Notes: generated by a model from the sequence alone, not told the origin. A stretch of DNA of 64,000 bases from Kutzneria sp. 744 (GCF_000568255.1 NZ_KK037166.1:4310374-4374373); one strand, 5' to 3'; shown: positions 15,875-25,690, counted from the stretch's first letter. Numbers and translations are program-made.

Positions 15875-16911
15875 TGACCGTCCTGTCCCAGCGGGCCCTC
15901 AACCGCGCCACCCTGGCCCGCCAGCTGCTGCTCGACCGCGTCGACCTCCCGGTTCTCGACGCGGTCGGGCATCTCTGCGGGCTCCAGGCGCAGGAGCCGC
16001 AGGAGCCCTTCATCGGGCTCTGGTCGCGGCTGCAAGACTTTTCACCCTCGACGTTGTCGGATCTCCTTGTACAGCGCCGGGTTGTGCGTACCCACCTCAT
16101 GCGCCGCACGGTCCACCTGCTCACCGCCGACGACGTCCTCGCCTGGCGTTCCCGGCACGATTCCATGCTGCGCCAACGGGTTCTCAGCACCTACCGCCGT
16201 GAACTGGCCGATGTCGACCTCGACGAGCTCCTCGCCGCCGGCCACGCCGTCATGGCCGACGGTGAACCCCGAACCATGGCCGAGCTCGTGCAGGCCACCA
16301 ACCGTTGGCCCGACGTTCCCCCGCGGGTCCTCGGCGAGCTGCTCATCGCCGCCCTCGTGCCCGTGGTGCAGATCCCGCCCCGTGGCCTCTGGCGCGGCAC
16401 AGGCGGCGTACGCAACGTCCTTGTCACGTCCTGGCTCGGCCGCCCTCTCGATCCCGCCGACGCCGGGCCCGCCTTGGTCCGCCGCTACCTCGCCGCCTTC
16501 GGCCCCGCCGCCACCGCCGACATCCGCGCCTGGTCCGGCCTCGCCGGCCTCCCCGCCGCCGTCGCCGCCCTGCGCCCCGAGCTCGTCTCCTTCCGTGACG
16601 AACGCGGCCGCGAGCTCCACGACCTTCCCGACGCCCCTCGCCCCTCCCCCGACACCCCTGCCCCCGTGCGCTTCCTGCCCGCCTTCGACAACGCCCTGCT
16701 CGGCTACGACGACCGCACCCGCATCGTCGACGACGCCCACCGCCTCGTCTCCGTCGCCGGCACCCGCGTCGTCCTCGTCGACGGCCGCGTCTCCGCCACC
16801 TGGACCCTCTCCGCCGACGCCGTCGCCGTCACCCCGCTCCGCCCCCTCACCCGCACCGAACGCACCGCCGTAGCCGAAGAGGCCGACCGGCTCACCGTCT
16901 TCCTCACCTGA
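15874..16911 (+). CDS. winged helix DNA-binding domain protein (HTH_42, AlkZ/YcaQ-like)
   Basis: A 345-aa protein of the winged-helix HTH_42 group, which contains the DNA glycosylases AlkZ and YcaQ. Landmarks: N-terminal H-L-C-G-L-Q-A-Q-E-P, V-R-T-H-L-M-R-R-T-V-H-L-L-T, and a C-terminal F-L-P-A-F-D-N-A-L-L-G-Y-D-D-R followed by V-L-V-D-G-R-V. Known members unhook or excise damaged bases, but many actinobacterial relatives are untested. The catalytic Q-x-Q or Q-x-D type motif may be Q-A-Q at about residue 36. Coupled to DinB upstream; its stop overlaps the convergent amidohydrolase by 8 bases. Confidence 0.8.
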   Translation: MTVLSQRALNRATLARQLLLDRVDLPVLDAVGHLCGLQAQEPQEPFIGLWSRLQDFSPSTLSDLLVQRRVVRTHLMRRTVHLLTADDVLAWRSRHDSMLRQRVLSTYRRELADVDLDELLAAGHAVMADGEPRTMAELVQATNRWPDVPPRVLGELLIAALVPVVQIPPRGLWRGTGGVRNVLVTSWLGRPLDPADAGPALVRRYLAAFGPAATADIRAWSGLAGLPAAVAALRPELVSFRDERGRELHDLPDAPRPSPDTPAPVRFLPAFDNALLGYDDRTRIVDDAHRLVSVAGTRVVLVDGRVSATWTLSADAVAVTPLRPLTRTERTAVAEEADRLTVFLT

Positions 16912-18058
16912 CAGACAGGTCCACGGGAGTGCCGGCGCGATAGACGGCGGAGACGGAGCGGACGGCCGTGAGGTCGGAGGTGGGATCACCGAACACGACA
17001 AGGAGGTCGGCGTCGTAGCCGGGGGCGATGCGGCCCTTGCGGGCGCCGAGACCGCAGGACTCGGCGGCCAGGCGGGTGACGGAGGTGAGGACGGCCTCGG
17101 CGGAAAGGGCGGAGAAGCGCTGGAATTCGGGGAGGCCGTAGGGAAGGCAGTTGTGCGGCTTGTACGCGATGATGCCGGCGTCGGAGGAGCAGACGACACG
17201 GGCGCCCTCGCGGAGCATCTGGGGGAGGAAAGCGCGGGCCTTAATGACATGGGGCGGGGTGGGCGGGGTGTCGTCGCCGAGCAGGCGGCCGGCGGTGACG
17301 CCGACGTAGGTGCCGGCGGCGATGATCTCGCGGATGGTGCCCCAGTCGGGGGCGGCGCCGTCGGCGGTGAGGAAGGTGGCGTGCTCGATGCCGTCCACAC
17401 CGGCGCGAACGGCGTCGCGGATGCCGTCGCCGCCGTGGGCGTGGGCGGTCACGGGCAAACCGACGGAGTGGGCGGCGTCGACGATGGCGCTGAGCTGGTC
17501 GAGATCGTACTGGGACTGGTGCGGGGAGCTGCCGGCGGTGATGCCGCCGCCGGTGGCCATGACCTTGACGACGTCGACGCCACGGGCCAGCCGCTCGGCG
17601 ACGGCGTCGATCAGGGCGTCGCGGTCGGCCGGCACCTCGCCGCCGAGGAACCAGCAATGCCCGCCGGGCGTGGTGATCGGCGGCCCGGCGGCGAGGATCT
17701 CGGGCAGCAGCCCGGAAGTGCTCTCCCGGAGGTCGACGGCGAGGTAGTCCCGGTCCCCCAGATCACGCACGGTGGTGATGCCGGCCCGCAATGCCTGCAC
17801 GGCATGCCGGCGCATCCGCTCCAGCAGGTCCTCGCGCGGCAAGGAAGTCATGTCCCCCACGGTGTCGCCGCCGGGCTCGAAGACGAGATGGGTATGGGCG
17901 TCCACCAGACCCGGCATGAGCGTCACGTCGCCGAGGTCGACAACGTCAACGGCCGCATCGTCGAAGCCGACGATGCGGCCACCGTCGAGCACCACGGTCC
18001 GCGGACCGTGGTGCATGGTGTCGCCATCGAATAAGCGCGCGCAGCGAAGACCGATCAC
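16904..18058 (-). CDS. metal-dependent amidohydrolase (imidazolonepropionase-like)
   Basis: A 384-aa TIM-barrel amidohydrolase. Metal ligands are visible: D-A-H-T-H-L-V-F (H-x-H), the Lys in V-D-V-V-K-V-M-A-T-G-G-G, His in V-T-A-H-A-H-G and I-E-H-A-T-F, and Asp in C-S-S-D-A-G. The C-terminus returns to the beta-sandwich domain (G-R-I-A-P-G-Y-D-A-D-L-L-V-V). The family hydrolyses cyclic amides or dipeptides; the substrate is not evident. GTG at 18058 overlaps the glpD stop by 4 bases (GTGA), an unexpected coupling to glycerol metabolism. Confidence 0.88.
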   Translation of the reverse strand: MIGLRCARLFDGDTMHHGPRTVVLDGGRIVGFDDAAVDVVDLGDVTLMPGLVDAHTHLVFEPGGDTVGDMTSLPREDLLERMRRHAVQALRAGITTVRDLGDRDYLAVDLRESTSGLLPEILAAGPPITTPGGHCWFLGGEVPADRDALIDAVAERLARGVDVVKVMATGGGITAGSSPHQSQYDLDQLSAIVDAAHSVGLPVTAHAHGGDGIRDAVRAGVDGIEHATFLTADGAAPDWGTIREIIAAGTYVGVTAGRLLGDDTPPTPPHVIKARAFLPQMLREGARVVCSSDAGIIAYKPHNCLPYGLPEFQRFSALSAEAVLTSVTRLAAESCGLGARKGRIAPGYDADLLVVFGDPTSDLTAVRSVSAVYRAGTPVDLSVR

Positions 18059-19653
18059 GCGGTGATCATGACACCACCGGCCCGATAGTCCGCCACGGCC
18101 TCCCGACGCGCGGAGGTGTCCCAGCCGAGCCGCGCGCCGACGAGGTCGGCCACCTGGTCCAGGCAGGCCTGGCCGCGTTCCGGGTACTCGAAGGCGATGC
18201 GGGTCCGCCGGCTGAGGACGTCGTCCAGATCCTGCGCGCCCTCGTGGGTCACGGCATGCACGATCTCGGCCGCGATGTACGCCTCGGCGCCGGCCAGCGG
18301 GGCCGCGAGGGCGGGATCCTGCCGGATCAGCTCCACCACCTCGGTGACGGCCGAGCCGTAGCGGTTCAGCAGATGCTCCACAGTGGACACCGAAAGGCCG
18401 TTGCGCGAGGCGAAGGCGATCCGGTCGGCCCACAGCTCGCGGTATCCGACCGCGCCGTGGATGGGCAGCCGCGCGGTGAGCGAAGGCGCAACGCCGCCGA
18501 GGCCGTGCACCGCGGCGTTGACGACGTCGGCCGCCATGACCCGGTAGGTCGTGTACTTCCCGCCGGCCACCACGAAATGCCCGGGCGAGGGCGAGGCGAC
18601 GGCGTGCTCGCGGGACAGCTTGGCGGTCTCGCTGTTCTTTCCGGCCAGCAGCGGGCGAAGCCCGGCGTAGGTGCCGACGATGTCGTCGACGGTCAGCGGC
18701 TCGCGCAGCACCTTGTTCACGTGCTGCAACAGATATTCGACGTCCTCATCCGTGACGGTCGGCCGGTCGGGCGCGTCCGAGTAGGGCGTGTCGGTGGTGC
18801 CGATGATCCAGTGCCGGCCCCACGGGATCACGAACAGCACGCTCTTCTCGGTGCGCATGATCAGCCCGGTCTCGAGCTCGATCCGCTCCCGGCGCACGAC
18901 GATGTGCACGCCCTTGGACATCTGGACCCGGAAGCCGGGGTTGGCCTCGGTCCACACGCCGGTCGCGCCGATCACCCGACGCGCCCGGACACGGATCTCG
19001 TTGCCGGACAGGCCGTCCCGGACGACAGCCCCCACGACACGATCGTCGGAGCGCAGCAACTCCGTGACCTCGGCCCGATTCAGCACGGTCGCGCCGTGCT
19101 GGGCAGCGGTTCGGGCCACCATCATGGTGAAGCGGGCGTCGTCGACCTGCGCGTCGTAGTAGCGCACGGCCCCGGTGAGCGCATCCGGCCGCAGGCCCGG
19201 TGACATGGCCATGACCTTGGTGCGGGACAGGTGTTTGTGCATCGGGACCGAGGTCGCGCCGCCGATGGTGTCGTACAGCATCAGCCCGGCGCCGACGTAG
19301 GGCCGTTCCCATCCCTTGTGCGTCAACGGGTACAGGAACGGCACCGGCTTCACCAGGTGCGGGGCGAGGCGCTTGAGCAGCAGACCCCGCTCCCGCAAAG
19401 CCTCGCGCACCAACGAGAACTCGAACTGCTCCAGGTAGCGCAGCCCGCCGTGCACGAGCTTGCTCGACCGGCTGGAGGTTCCCGATGCCCAGTCCCGCGC
19501 CTCGACCAGCGCGACGGACAGGCCCCGCGACGCGGCATCCAGGGCGGCGCCGACACCGACGATGCCACCGCCTATCACGAGCACGTCGAACTCGGTCTCG
19601 GCGAGAGTGCGCAGCGCCGCCTCGCGATAGCCGGCGTCCAGCCTTGCGGACAT
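18055..19653 (-). CDS. glpD: aerobic glycerol-3-phosphate dehydrogenase
   Basis: A 532-aa flavoprotein that oxidises sn-glycerol 3-phosphate to dihydroxyacetone phosphate and passes electrons to the quinone pool at the membrane. The FAD-binding Rossmann motif V-I-G-G-G-I-V-G-V-G lies at about residues 26-35, with S-S-K-L-V-H-G-G-L-R-Y-L-E, the typical GlpD element, near 63-75. A C-terminal DAO_C-like domain follows. Length and motifs are normal. It lies downstream of glpK (24-base gap) in the order glpF-glpK-glpD and is coupled to the amidohydrolase. Confidence 0.96.
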   Translation of the reverse strand: MSARLDAGYREAALRTLAETEFDVLVIGGGIVGVGAALDAASRGLSVALVEARDWASGTSSRSSKLVHGGLRYLEQFEFSLVREALRERGLLLKRLAPHLVKPVPFLYPLTHKGWERPYVGAGLMLYDTIGGATSVPMHKHLSRTKVMAMSPGLRPDALTGAVRYYDAQVDDARFTMMVARTAAQHGATVLNRAEVTELLRSDDRVVGAVVRDGLSGNEIRVRARRVIGATGVWTEANPGFRVQMSKGVHIVVRRERIELETGLIMRTEKSVLFVIPWGRHWIIGTTDTPYSDAPDRPTVTDEDVEYLLQHVNKVLREPLTVDDIVGTYAGLRPLLAGKNSETAKLSREHAVASPSPGHFVVAGGKYTTYRVMAADVVNAAVHGLGGVAPSLTARLPIHGAVGYRELWADRIAFASRNGLSVSTVEHLLNRYGSAVTEVVELIRQDPALAAPLAGAEAYIAAEIVHAVTHEGAQDLDDVLSRRTRIAFEYPERGQACLDQVADLVGARLGWDTSARREAVADYRAGGVMITA

Positions 19654-19677
19654 CGGGAACTCCTTCTAGTCGATCAT

Positions 19678-21189
19678 TCAGCGCACGTCGTCGTCGACCC
19701 AGTCGAACGACTTCGTGACCGCCTTGCGCCAGTTGCGGTAAACGCGTTCCCGCTCGGACGAGTCCAGCGCGGGCGTCCACCGCTTGTCCTCGGCCCAGTT
19801 GGCCCGCAGCTCGTCCTCGCCGCCCCAGTAGCCGACCGCGAGCCCGGCGGCGTAGGCCGCGCCGAGCGCCGTCGTCTCGGCGACCTTGGGCCGCACCACC
19901 GGAACGTCGAGGATGTCGGCCTGGAACTGCATGAGCAGTTCGTTGACGACCATGCCGCCGTCGACCTTCAGCTCGGTCAGGGCCACGCCGGAGTCGGCGT
20001 TCATGGCGTCGAGCACCTCGCGCGTCTGGAAAGCAGTAGCCTCCAGCACCGCGCGGGCCAGATGTCCCTTGCTGACGAAGCGGGTCAGGCCGACCAGCGC
20101 GCCGCGAGCGTCGGAACGCCAGTACGGGGCGAAAAGGCCCGAGAAGGCCGGCACAAAATAGGCGCCGCCGTTGTCCTCGACGCTGCGGGCCAGGCCCTCG
20201 ATCTCCGAGGCGGAGCCGATGATGCCGAGATTGTCCCGCAGCCACTGCACGAGCGAGCCGGTGACGGCGATCGAGCCCTCCAGCGCGTACACCGCGTCCT
20301 GCGAGCCGATCTTGTAGCAGACGGTGGTGAGCAGACCGTTGCGGCTGGCCACCTTCTCGGTGCCGGTGTTGAGCAGCATGAAGTTGCCGGTGCCATAGGT
20401 GTTCTTGGCCGTGCCGACGTCGAAGCAGGCCTGGCCGAAGGTCGCCGCCTGCTGGTCGCCCAGGATGCCGGTGATCGGCACGCCGTTGAGCACACCGACG
20501 CCGACCCCGTAGTGCTCGGAGGAGGAACGGATCTCGGGCAGCATGGACAGCGGAATGCCCATCTCCGCGGCGATCTCGGCGTCCCAGTTCAGCGTGTCCA
20601 GGTCCATCAGCATGGTCCGGGACGCGTTGGTCACGTCGGTGACGTGCACGCCGCCGTTCGGGCCGCCGGTGAGGTTCCACAGCGTCCACGTGTCGGTGTT
20701 GCCGAACAGCAGGTCGCCGTTCTCGGCCTTGGCCCGGGCGCCCTCGACGTTGTCGAGGATCCAGCGCACCTTGGGGCCGGAGAAGTAGGTGGCCAGCGGC
20801 AGGCCGACCTTGGCCTTGTACCGGTCGGCCCCGCCGCCCAACGCGCCGAGCGAGTCCACAATGGACTGGGTGCGGGTGTCCTGCCAGACGATGGCGTTGT
20901 ACACCGGCTCGCCGGTGTGCCGGTCCCAGACCACCGCGGTCTCGCGTTGGTTGGTGATGCCGACGGCGGCCAGGTCGCCGATGTTCAGGTCGGCCTTGGC
21001 CAGCGCCTGGCCGACGACGTAGCGGGTGTTGGCGGTGATCTCGACCGGGTTGTGCTCGACCCAGCCGGCCCGCGGCAGGATCTGCTCGTGTTCCTTCTGC
21101 CCCACCGAGACGATGGCGCCGGCGTGGTCGAACACGATCGCGCGCGTGCTGGTCGTGCCCTGGTCGATGGCGAGAATGTGCTGTGCCAT
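19678..21189 (-). CDS. glpK: glycerol kinase
   Basis: A 503-aa FGGY kinase converting glycerol and ATP to glycerol 3-phosphate. Motifs: [10 protein letters not shown] near the N-terminus, [21 protein letters not shown], and V-D-G-G-M-V-V-N in the C-terminal domain. Length matches the family. ATG at 21189 lies 17 bases after the glpF stop, so the two are co-transcribed. A second glycerol kinase gene is at 22959, which is unusual for such a compact locus. Confidence 0.96.
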   Translation of the reverse strand: MAQHILAIDQGTTSTRAIVFDHAGAIVSVGQKEHEQILPRAGWVEHNPVEITANTRYVVGQALAKADLNIGDLAAVGITNQRETAVVWDRHTGEPVYNAIVWQDTRTQSIVDSLGALGGGADRYKAKVGLPLATYFSGPKVRWILDNVEGARAKAENGDLLFGNTDTWTLWNLTGGPNGGVHVTDVTNASRTMLMDLDTLNWDAEIAAEMGIPLSMLPEIRSSSEHYGVGVGVLNGVPITGILGDQQAATFGQACFDVGTAKNTYGTGNFMLLNTGTEKVASRNGLLTTVCYKIGSQDAVYALEGSIAVTGSLVQWLRDNLGIIGSASEIEGLARSVEDNGGAYFVPAFSGLFAPYWRSDARGALVGLTRFVSKGHLARAVLEATAFQTREVLDAMNADSGVALTELKVDGGMVVNELLMQFQADILDVPVVRPKVAETTALGAAYAAGLAVGYWGGEDELRANWAEDKRWTPALDSSERERVYRNWRKAVTKSFDWVDDDVR

Positions 21190-21206
21190 AACGGATGCCC
21201 TTCCGA

Positions 21207-21971
21207 TCAGAACGCGACGTGGGAGACGAGACCGGCGATGACACCGCCGACGAGGGGGCCGACGACCGGCACCCAGGCGTAACCCCAGTCGGAGTTCTTG
21301 GGCTCCGTGGACCGGGGTTCTCCCTTGTAGCGCAAGGGAAGGATGGCATGCGCGATGCGCGGCCCGAGGTCACGGGCGGGGTTGATGGCGTAGCCGGTGG
21401 GGCCGCCCAGGGAGGCGCCGATGCCGACCACCAGCATGGACACGGCCAGCGGGCCGAGGCCCGAGGGCGTCTTGCCGAACGACAGCACCACGAAGACCAG
21501 CACGAACGTGCCGAGGATCTCGGTGACCAGGTTCCAGCCGAAGCTGCGGATCGCCGGGCCGGTGGAGAACACGGCCAGCTTCTTGCCCTCGTCGGGCTCC
21601 TCGTCGAAGTGCTTCTTGTACGCCAGGAAGCACAGGCAGGCACCGATGAAGGCCCCGACCAGTTCCCCGGCCAGATAGACCAGCGTCGAGCCCAGCGACA
21701 CCGCGACACCGGGGGCGTACGTGCTCGCCCCACTGGTCAGGATGCCGATGGTGACGGCCGGGTTGAGATGCGCGCCCGACTTGAACGCGACGTACACGCC
21801 GGCCATCACGGCCAGGCCCCACCCGAAGTTGATCAGCAGCCAGCCGCCGTCGAAGCCCTTGGACTTCACCAGCAGCACGTTGGCCACCACACCGGCGCCG
21901 AGCAAGATCAGCAAACCGGTGCCGAGCACCTCGCTGAGGAACACCGCTCCTAGAGCCACCCACTTCTCCAT
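21207..21971 (-). CDS. glpF: glycerol uptake facilitator (aquaglyceroporin)
   Basis: A 254-aa MIP-family channel with six predicted membrane helices and two NPA half-helices: H-L-N-P-A-V-T-I-G and [10 protein letters not shown]. The Asp after N-P-A-R is the residue that distinguishes glycerol facilitators from water-specific aquaporins. It is first in the glpF-glpK-glpD-amidohydrolase unit, and its promoter faces the divergent IclR gene. Confidence 0.95.
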   Translation of the reverse strand: MEKWVALGAVFLSEVLGTGLLILLGAGVVANVLLVKSKGFDGGWLLINFGWGLAVMAGVYVAFKSGAHLNPAVTIGILTSGASTYAPGVAVSLGSTLVYLAGELVGAFIGACLCFLAYKKHFDEEPDEGKKLAVFSTGPAIRSFGWNLVTEILGTFVLVFVVLSFGKTPSGLGPLAVSMLVVGIGASLGGPTGYAINPARDLGPRIAHAILPLRYKGEPRSTEPKNSDWGYAWVPVVGPLVGGVIAGLVSHVAF

Positions 21972-22053
21972 TCATCGTTGAACGGCCACCCACCCCCAGT
22001 GAGTGAGGGGAACGTAAGCAGCGGTGATCCGGCCCTCAACGGGCAGCGGTCGA

Positions 22054-22167
22054 CAATGTCGAACGGTGGCTCACACCACAGAGTGGTCGTCCGATTACTA
22101 TCCGACGATCTCGCGGCTGGATGCGTCCCCGACCGTGTCCCGTCGCACCTCCGGGCGTTCGACATTG
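22054..22167. promoter_or_regulatory. paired operator sites between glpF and the IclR regulator
   Basis: CAATGTCGAACG at 22054-22065 recurs exactly as its reverse complement CGTTCGACATTG at 22156-22167. The left copy also sits in a palindrome, CGACA-A-TGTCG at 22051-22061. The 228-base gap between the divergent glpF and IclR genes otherwise lacks features. Two identical sites flanking the promoters fit repression of both operons by the IclR (GylR-like) protein, possibly with looping; binding is inferred from position. Confidence 0.65.
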
Positions 22168-22199
22168 CCGACAACGTGCTCGTTTGATTAGCTGACGCC

Positions 22200-22949
22200 G
22201 TGCCCGGCCCCATCCAGTCCATCGAGCGTGCCGCCGCCATGCTGCGGCTGCTGGCGCGCGGCTCCGGCCAGTACGGGCTGGCCGAGATCGCCGCCTCGCT
22301 CGGCCTGCCCAAGGGCACCGCGCACGGCATCCTGCGCACCCTGCAACGGGTCGAATTCGTCGAACAGGACCAGGAATCCGGCCGCTACCGCCTCGGCGCC
22401 GCGCTGCTGCACCTGGGGACCAGCTATCTCGACGCGAACGAATTGCGCTCACGCTCGCTGAACTGGGCCGACGCGCTGGCCGCGCGCAGCGGCCAGGAAG
22501 TGCGCATCGGGGTGCACCACGACGGGGCGGTGCTCGTCGTGCACCACGTCTTCCGACCCGATGACACCATGCAGACGTTGGGTGTGGGCGCGATGCTTCC
22601 GTTGCACGCCACCGCCTTCGGCAAGGTGCTACTCGCCTACGACGCGTCGCTGAGCCGCGATCGCGAGCTCACCTCGCTGACCCGGCGCACGATCGTCTCC
22701 CCGCAGGCGTTGGAGCGGGTGTTGACCCAGGTGCGGGCCAGCGGCTGGGCCAGCGAGGCCGAGGAGTGCATGCCGGGCGAGGCCAGCATCGCCGCGCCGA
22801 TCCGCGCGTTCGGCGGCCTGGTCGTCGGCGCGATCGGCGTTTCCGGTGCGGTGGACCGGATCTGCGATCCGGCCAGCCGGCCCAAGCCGAGCCTGGTGAG
22901 TCAGGTGGCCAGCGCGGCCGAGGCCGTGTCCCGGGCGTTGACCGACTGA
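22200..22949 (+). CDS. IclR-family regulator of glycerol genes (GylR-like)
   Basis: A 249-aa IclR protein. The N-terminal winged HTH reads S-I-E-R-A-A-A-M-L-R-L-L, then L-A-E-I-A-A-S-L-G-L-P-K-G-T-A-H-G-I-L-R-T-L. The effector domain contains L-P-L-H-A-T-A-F-G-K-V-L-L-A and the C-terminal I-A-A-P-I-R motif. GylR of Streptomyces is an IclR protein repressing glycerol genes and responding to glycerol 3-phosphate; position and family suggest the same here. GTG at 22200 is the start. It is divergent from glpF and 9 bases upstream of the second glycerol kinase gene. Confidence 0.9.
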   Translation: MPGPIQSIERAAAMLRLLARGSGQYGLAEIAASLGLPKGTAHGILRTLQRVEFVEQDQESGRYRLGAALLHLGTSYLDANELRSRSLNWADALAARSGQEVRIGVHHDGAVLVVHHVFRPDDTMQTLGVGAMLPLHATAFGKVLLAYDASLSRDRELTSLTRRTIVSPQALERVLTQVRASGWASEAEECMPGEASIAAPIRAFGGLVVGAIGVSGAVDRICDPASRPKPSLVSQVASAAEAVSRALTD

Positions 22950-22958
22950 GCGGGGATC

Positions 22959-24479
22959 ATGGCGCAACGGTATGTGATGGCGATCGACCAGGGCACCACC
23001 TCCACCCGGTGCATCCTGTTCGACCAGAGCGCCCGGCTGGTCTCGGTCGTGCAGCGGGAACACCGCCAGTACCATCCGCGGCCGGGCTGGGTGGAGCAGG
23101 ACGCCGTCGAGATCTGGCGCAACGTGGACCGGATCCTGCCGCAGACGCTGCGGGACGGCGGCGTCGGCGCGGACCAGGTGGTGGCGCTGGGCATCACCAA
23201 CCAGCGCGAGACCGCCGTGGTGTGGGACCGAAACACCGGCGTGCCCGTCGGGCGGGCCATCGTGTGGGAGGACATCCGGACCGAGGAGCTGGTCGGCGAG
23301 CTGACCGCCCGCCCGGACAGCGCCGGCATTCGCGACCGCTGCGGCCTGCCGCTGGCGACGTACTTCTCCGCCCCCAAACTGAAATGGCTGCTGGACAACA
23401 CTCCGGGGCTGCGGGAGCGGGCCGCGCGCGGCGAGCTCCTGTTCGGCACCATCGACACCTGGCTGATCTGGAATCTCACCGGCGGCGTGAGCGGCGGCCT
23501 GCACGTCACCGACGTCACCAATGCCAGCCGCACCATGCTGATGAACATCACCACGCAGGCGTGGGACGACGAGCTGCTGTCCTTTTTCGACATTCCCGCG
23601 TCCATGCTGCCGGAAATCCGCGCGTCCACGGAGATCCATGGCAAGACCACCCGCGTGGTTCCCGGTATCACGATCGCCGCCGCGCTCGGAGACCAGCACG
23701 CCGCGCTGTTCGGGCAGACGTGTTTCGCCAAGGGCGAGACCAAGTGCACCTACGGCACCGGCAGCTTCCTGTTGATGAACACCGGCGACACGCTCGTGAA
23801 GTCCGAGCACGGGTTGCTGACCACCATCGGCTATCAGCTCGGCGGCGAGCCCGCGACCTATGCCCTGGAGGGGTCGATCGCCGTCACGGGTTCGCTCGTG
23901 CAGTGGTTCCGGGACAAGCTCGGGTTGATCCAGAGCGCCCCGGAGATCGAGACGCTGGCCCGGACCGTGACCGACAACGGCGGCTGCTACATCGTGCCGG
24001 CGTTCTCGGGCCTCTTTGCGCCGCATTGGCACAGCGAGGCACGGGGCATCATCGTCGGCCTCACTTCGTACATCTCCAAGGGACATCTGGCCCGCGCGGT
24101 GCTGGAAGCCACGGCGTGGCAGACGCGTGAGGTCGTCGACGCGATGGCCGCCGAGTTGGGCGTGTCGTCCAAGGCGCTGAAGGTGGACGGCGGCATGACC
24201 GCCGATCACCTGTTGATGCAGACCATCGCCGACGTGCTGGATGTTCCCGTGCTGCGGCCCATGGTGGCCGAGACCGTGTCGCTCGGCGCCGCCTACGCAG
24301 CCGGTCTGGCCGTCGGCTACTGGCCTGATCTGGAGGGCTTGCGCCGGAACTGGCATCTCGCGGCGCGCTGGACTCCACAGTGGAATGCCGACGACCGGGA
24401 CGCCGAGTACGCCAACTGGAAGCGGGCCGTCGAACTTACGTTCGGATGGGCGAAGCCGAGGCGTCCGCGCGGACGCTAG
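22959..24479 (+). CDS. glpK: second glycerol kinase
   Basis: A 506-aa FGGY kinase clearly paralogous to the product of 19678-21189 (same [20 protein letters not shown] and L-K-V-D-G-G-M motifs) but with scattered differences, including a K-C-T-Y-G-T-G-S-F-L segment instead of [10 protein letters not shown]. All catalytic regions appear intact, so it should be active. It follows the IclR gene by 9 bases and forms an operon with it. Different regulation from the first copy, or a different polyol substrate, are possible reasons for retention. Confidence 0.93.
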   Translation: MAQRYVMAIDQGTTSTRCILFDQSARLVSVVQREHRQYHPRPGWVEQDAVEIWRNVDRILPQTLRDGGVGADQVVALGITNQRETAVVWDRNTGVPVGRAIVWEDIRTEELVGELTARPDSAGIRDRCGLPLATYFSAPKLKWLLDNTPGLRERAARGELLFGTIDTWLIWNLTGGVSGGLHVTDVTNASRTMLMNITTQAWDDELLSFFDIPASMLPEIRASTEIHGKTTRVVPGITIAAALGDQHAALFGQTCFAKGETKCTYGTGSFLLMNTGDTLVKSEHGLLTTIGYQLGGEPATYALEGSIAVTGSLVQWFRDKLGLIQSAPEIETLARTVTDNGGCYIVPAFSGLFAPHWHSEARGIIVGLTSYISKGHLARAVLEATAWQTREVVDAMAAELGVSSKALKVDGGMTADHLLMQTIADVLDVPVLRPMVAETVSLGAAYAAGLAVGYWPDLEGLRRNWHLAARWTPQWNADDRDAEYANWKRAVELTFGWAKPRRPRGR

Positions 24480-24547
24480 GGTGACCTTCAGGGGATTCGG
24501 GGGCAGCGGACGCCGTGGTGGCGTCACCCCGGATCAGGTGGGGTCAG

Positions 24548-25690
24548 ATGTCGAAACGTGCTGTGCTGCTTGCGGTTCTGACGGCCGTGACCGCGATCGT
24601 GACGGTGGCCGCGCCGGCCGGCGCCGCGACTCCGGCCACCAGGTTCACCGCCGTGACACCGCAGCGGGTGTTGGACACCCGGGACGGCACCGGGGTCGGC
24701 GTCGAAGGCGATCACCTGGTGTTGGACCTGTCCGGCTCGGTGCCGGCCGGGACGGCCGCCGTGGTCTTGAACCTGACCGGCGTCGAGGCGAACGTGGACA
24801 GCTTCGTGACGGTGTGGCCCGACGGGCAGCAGCGGCCGAGCACCTCGAACCTGAACGTGTCGCAGCGGCAGACCGCGGCCAACCTGACCACGGTCTCGTT
24901 GCCGGACAACCGAAAGCTCGACATCGCCGTGCGCGGCGATCTCGGCGTGGTCGCCGATCTCCAGGGCTACTACGCCGGCAACGGCTCGGGCTATGTCGGG
25001 CATTCGCCCCAGCGGGTGATGGACACCCGCACCGGCCGCGGCCCCCTCGGCCCGCACGAGTCCACCGTGCTGGACCTGTCTTCCGTGCTGCCGCCGACCG
25101 CGACCGCCGTCGTGTTCAACCTGACCGCCACCAACACCACCGCCCCGACCTTCGTCACCGCGTGGCCCGACGGCGTCGCCCAGCCGGCCGCGAGCTCCTT
25201 GAACCTGGCCCCCGGCTGGACACGGGCCAACCTGGTCACCGTCGCCGTGCCGCCCAGCCGCAAGATCGACCTGTACAACCATCTCGGCTCCGTCGACCTC
25301 ATCGCCGACGTGTCCGGCTTCTACGTCAGCGACGCCGGCGACTGGTTCTTTCCCGGCGTGCCGCAGCGGGTCGTCGACACCCGGGACAGCCACCCCGTCG
25401 GCCCGGGCGGCGTGCTGGCCGTCGACGTCAGCCCGCAGACCGTGCTCAGCGCCGACGCCGTCGCCGTGAACATCACCGCCACCGACGCCACCACCTCGAC
25501 GTTTCTCACGGCGTGGCCGGGTGATTCCACCCGGCCCGACGCGTCGACGCTGAACCTGGGCGCCGGCGAGACGGTGCCGAACATGGCGATCGTGAGCCTG
25601 TGGCAGCGGTCGTTCTCGGTGTCCAACCTGGCCGGCTCGGTCGACGTGGTCGTCGACATCGCCGGCTACTTCTCGGCCAACCGGCCCTAG
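24548..25690 (+). CDS. secreted three-repeat beta-rich surface protein
   Basis: A 380-aa protein with a Sec signal peptide (M-S-K-R-A-V-L-L-A-V, cleavage after A-G-A-A near residue 27). The mature part is three tandem modules of about 115 residues, each starting P-Q-R-V-(L/M/V)-D-T-R, then A-V-(V)-(L/F)-N-(L/I)-T, a (V/A)-W-P-(D/G) strand and ending (V/I)-A-D-(L/V)-x-G-(Y/F)-(Y/F). Such repeats occur in actinobacterial extracellular proteins, sometimes attached to enzymes; here they stand alone. ATG 24548 starts the signal peptide. Function is probably adhesive or carbohydrate-related, which is inferred. Its TAG overlaps the convergent PAP2 stop in CTAG. Confidence 0.85.
   Translation: MSKRAVLLAVLTAVTAIVTVAAPAGAATPATRFTAVTPQRVLDTRDGTGVGVEGDHLVLDLSGSVPAGTAAVVLNLTGVEANVDSFVTVWPDGQQRPSTSNLNVSQRQTAANLTTVSLPDNRKLDIAVRGDLGVVADLQGYYAGNGSGYVGHSPQRVMDTRTGRGPLGPHESTVLDLSSVLPPTATAVVFNLTATNTTAPTFVTAWPDGVAQPAASSLNLAPGWTRANLVTVAVPPSRKIDLYNHLGSVDLIADVSGFYVSDAGDWFFPGVPQRVVDTRDSHPVGPGGVLAVDVSPQTVLSADAVAVNITATDATTSTFLTAWPGDSTRPDASTLNLGAGETVPNMAIVSLWQRSFSVSNLAGSVDVVVDIAGYFSANRP

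Noticed and set aside
18746-21733. 995-aa open frame on the minus strand
   Set aside because: It overlaps glpD, glpK and glpF on the same strand in another frame; those have clear family motifs and this frame has none.
22629-24527. 632-aa minus-strand frame
   Set aside because: Antisense of the second glycerol kinase and IclR genes; shadow of high third-position GC.
24548-25690. DNA-level tandem repeat or CRISPR-like array
   Set aside because: The repetition is at protein level in three 115-residue modules with diverged DNA; there are no short identical repeats with uniform spacers.
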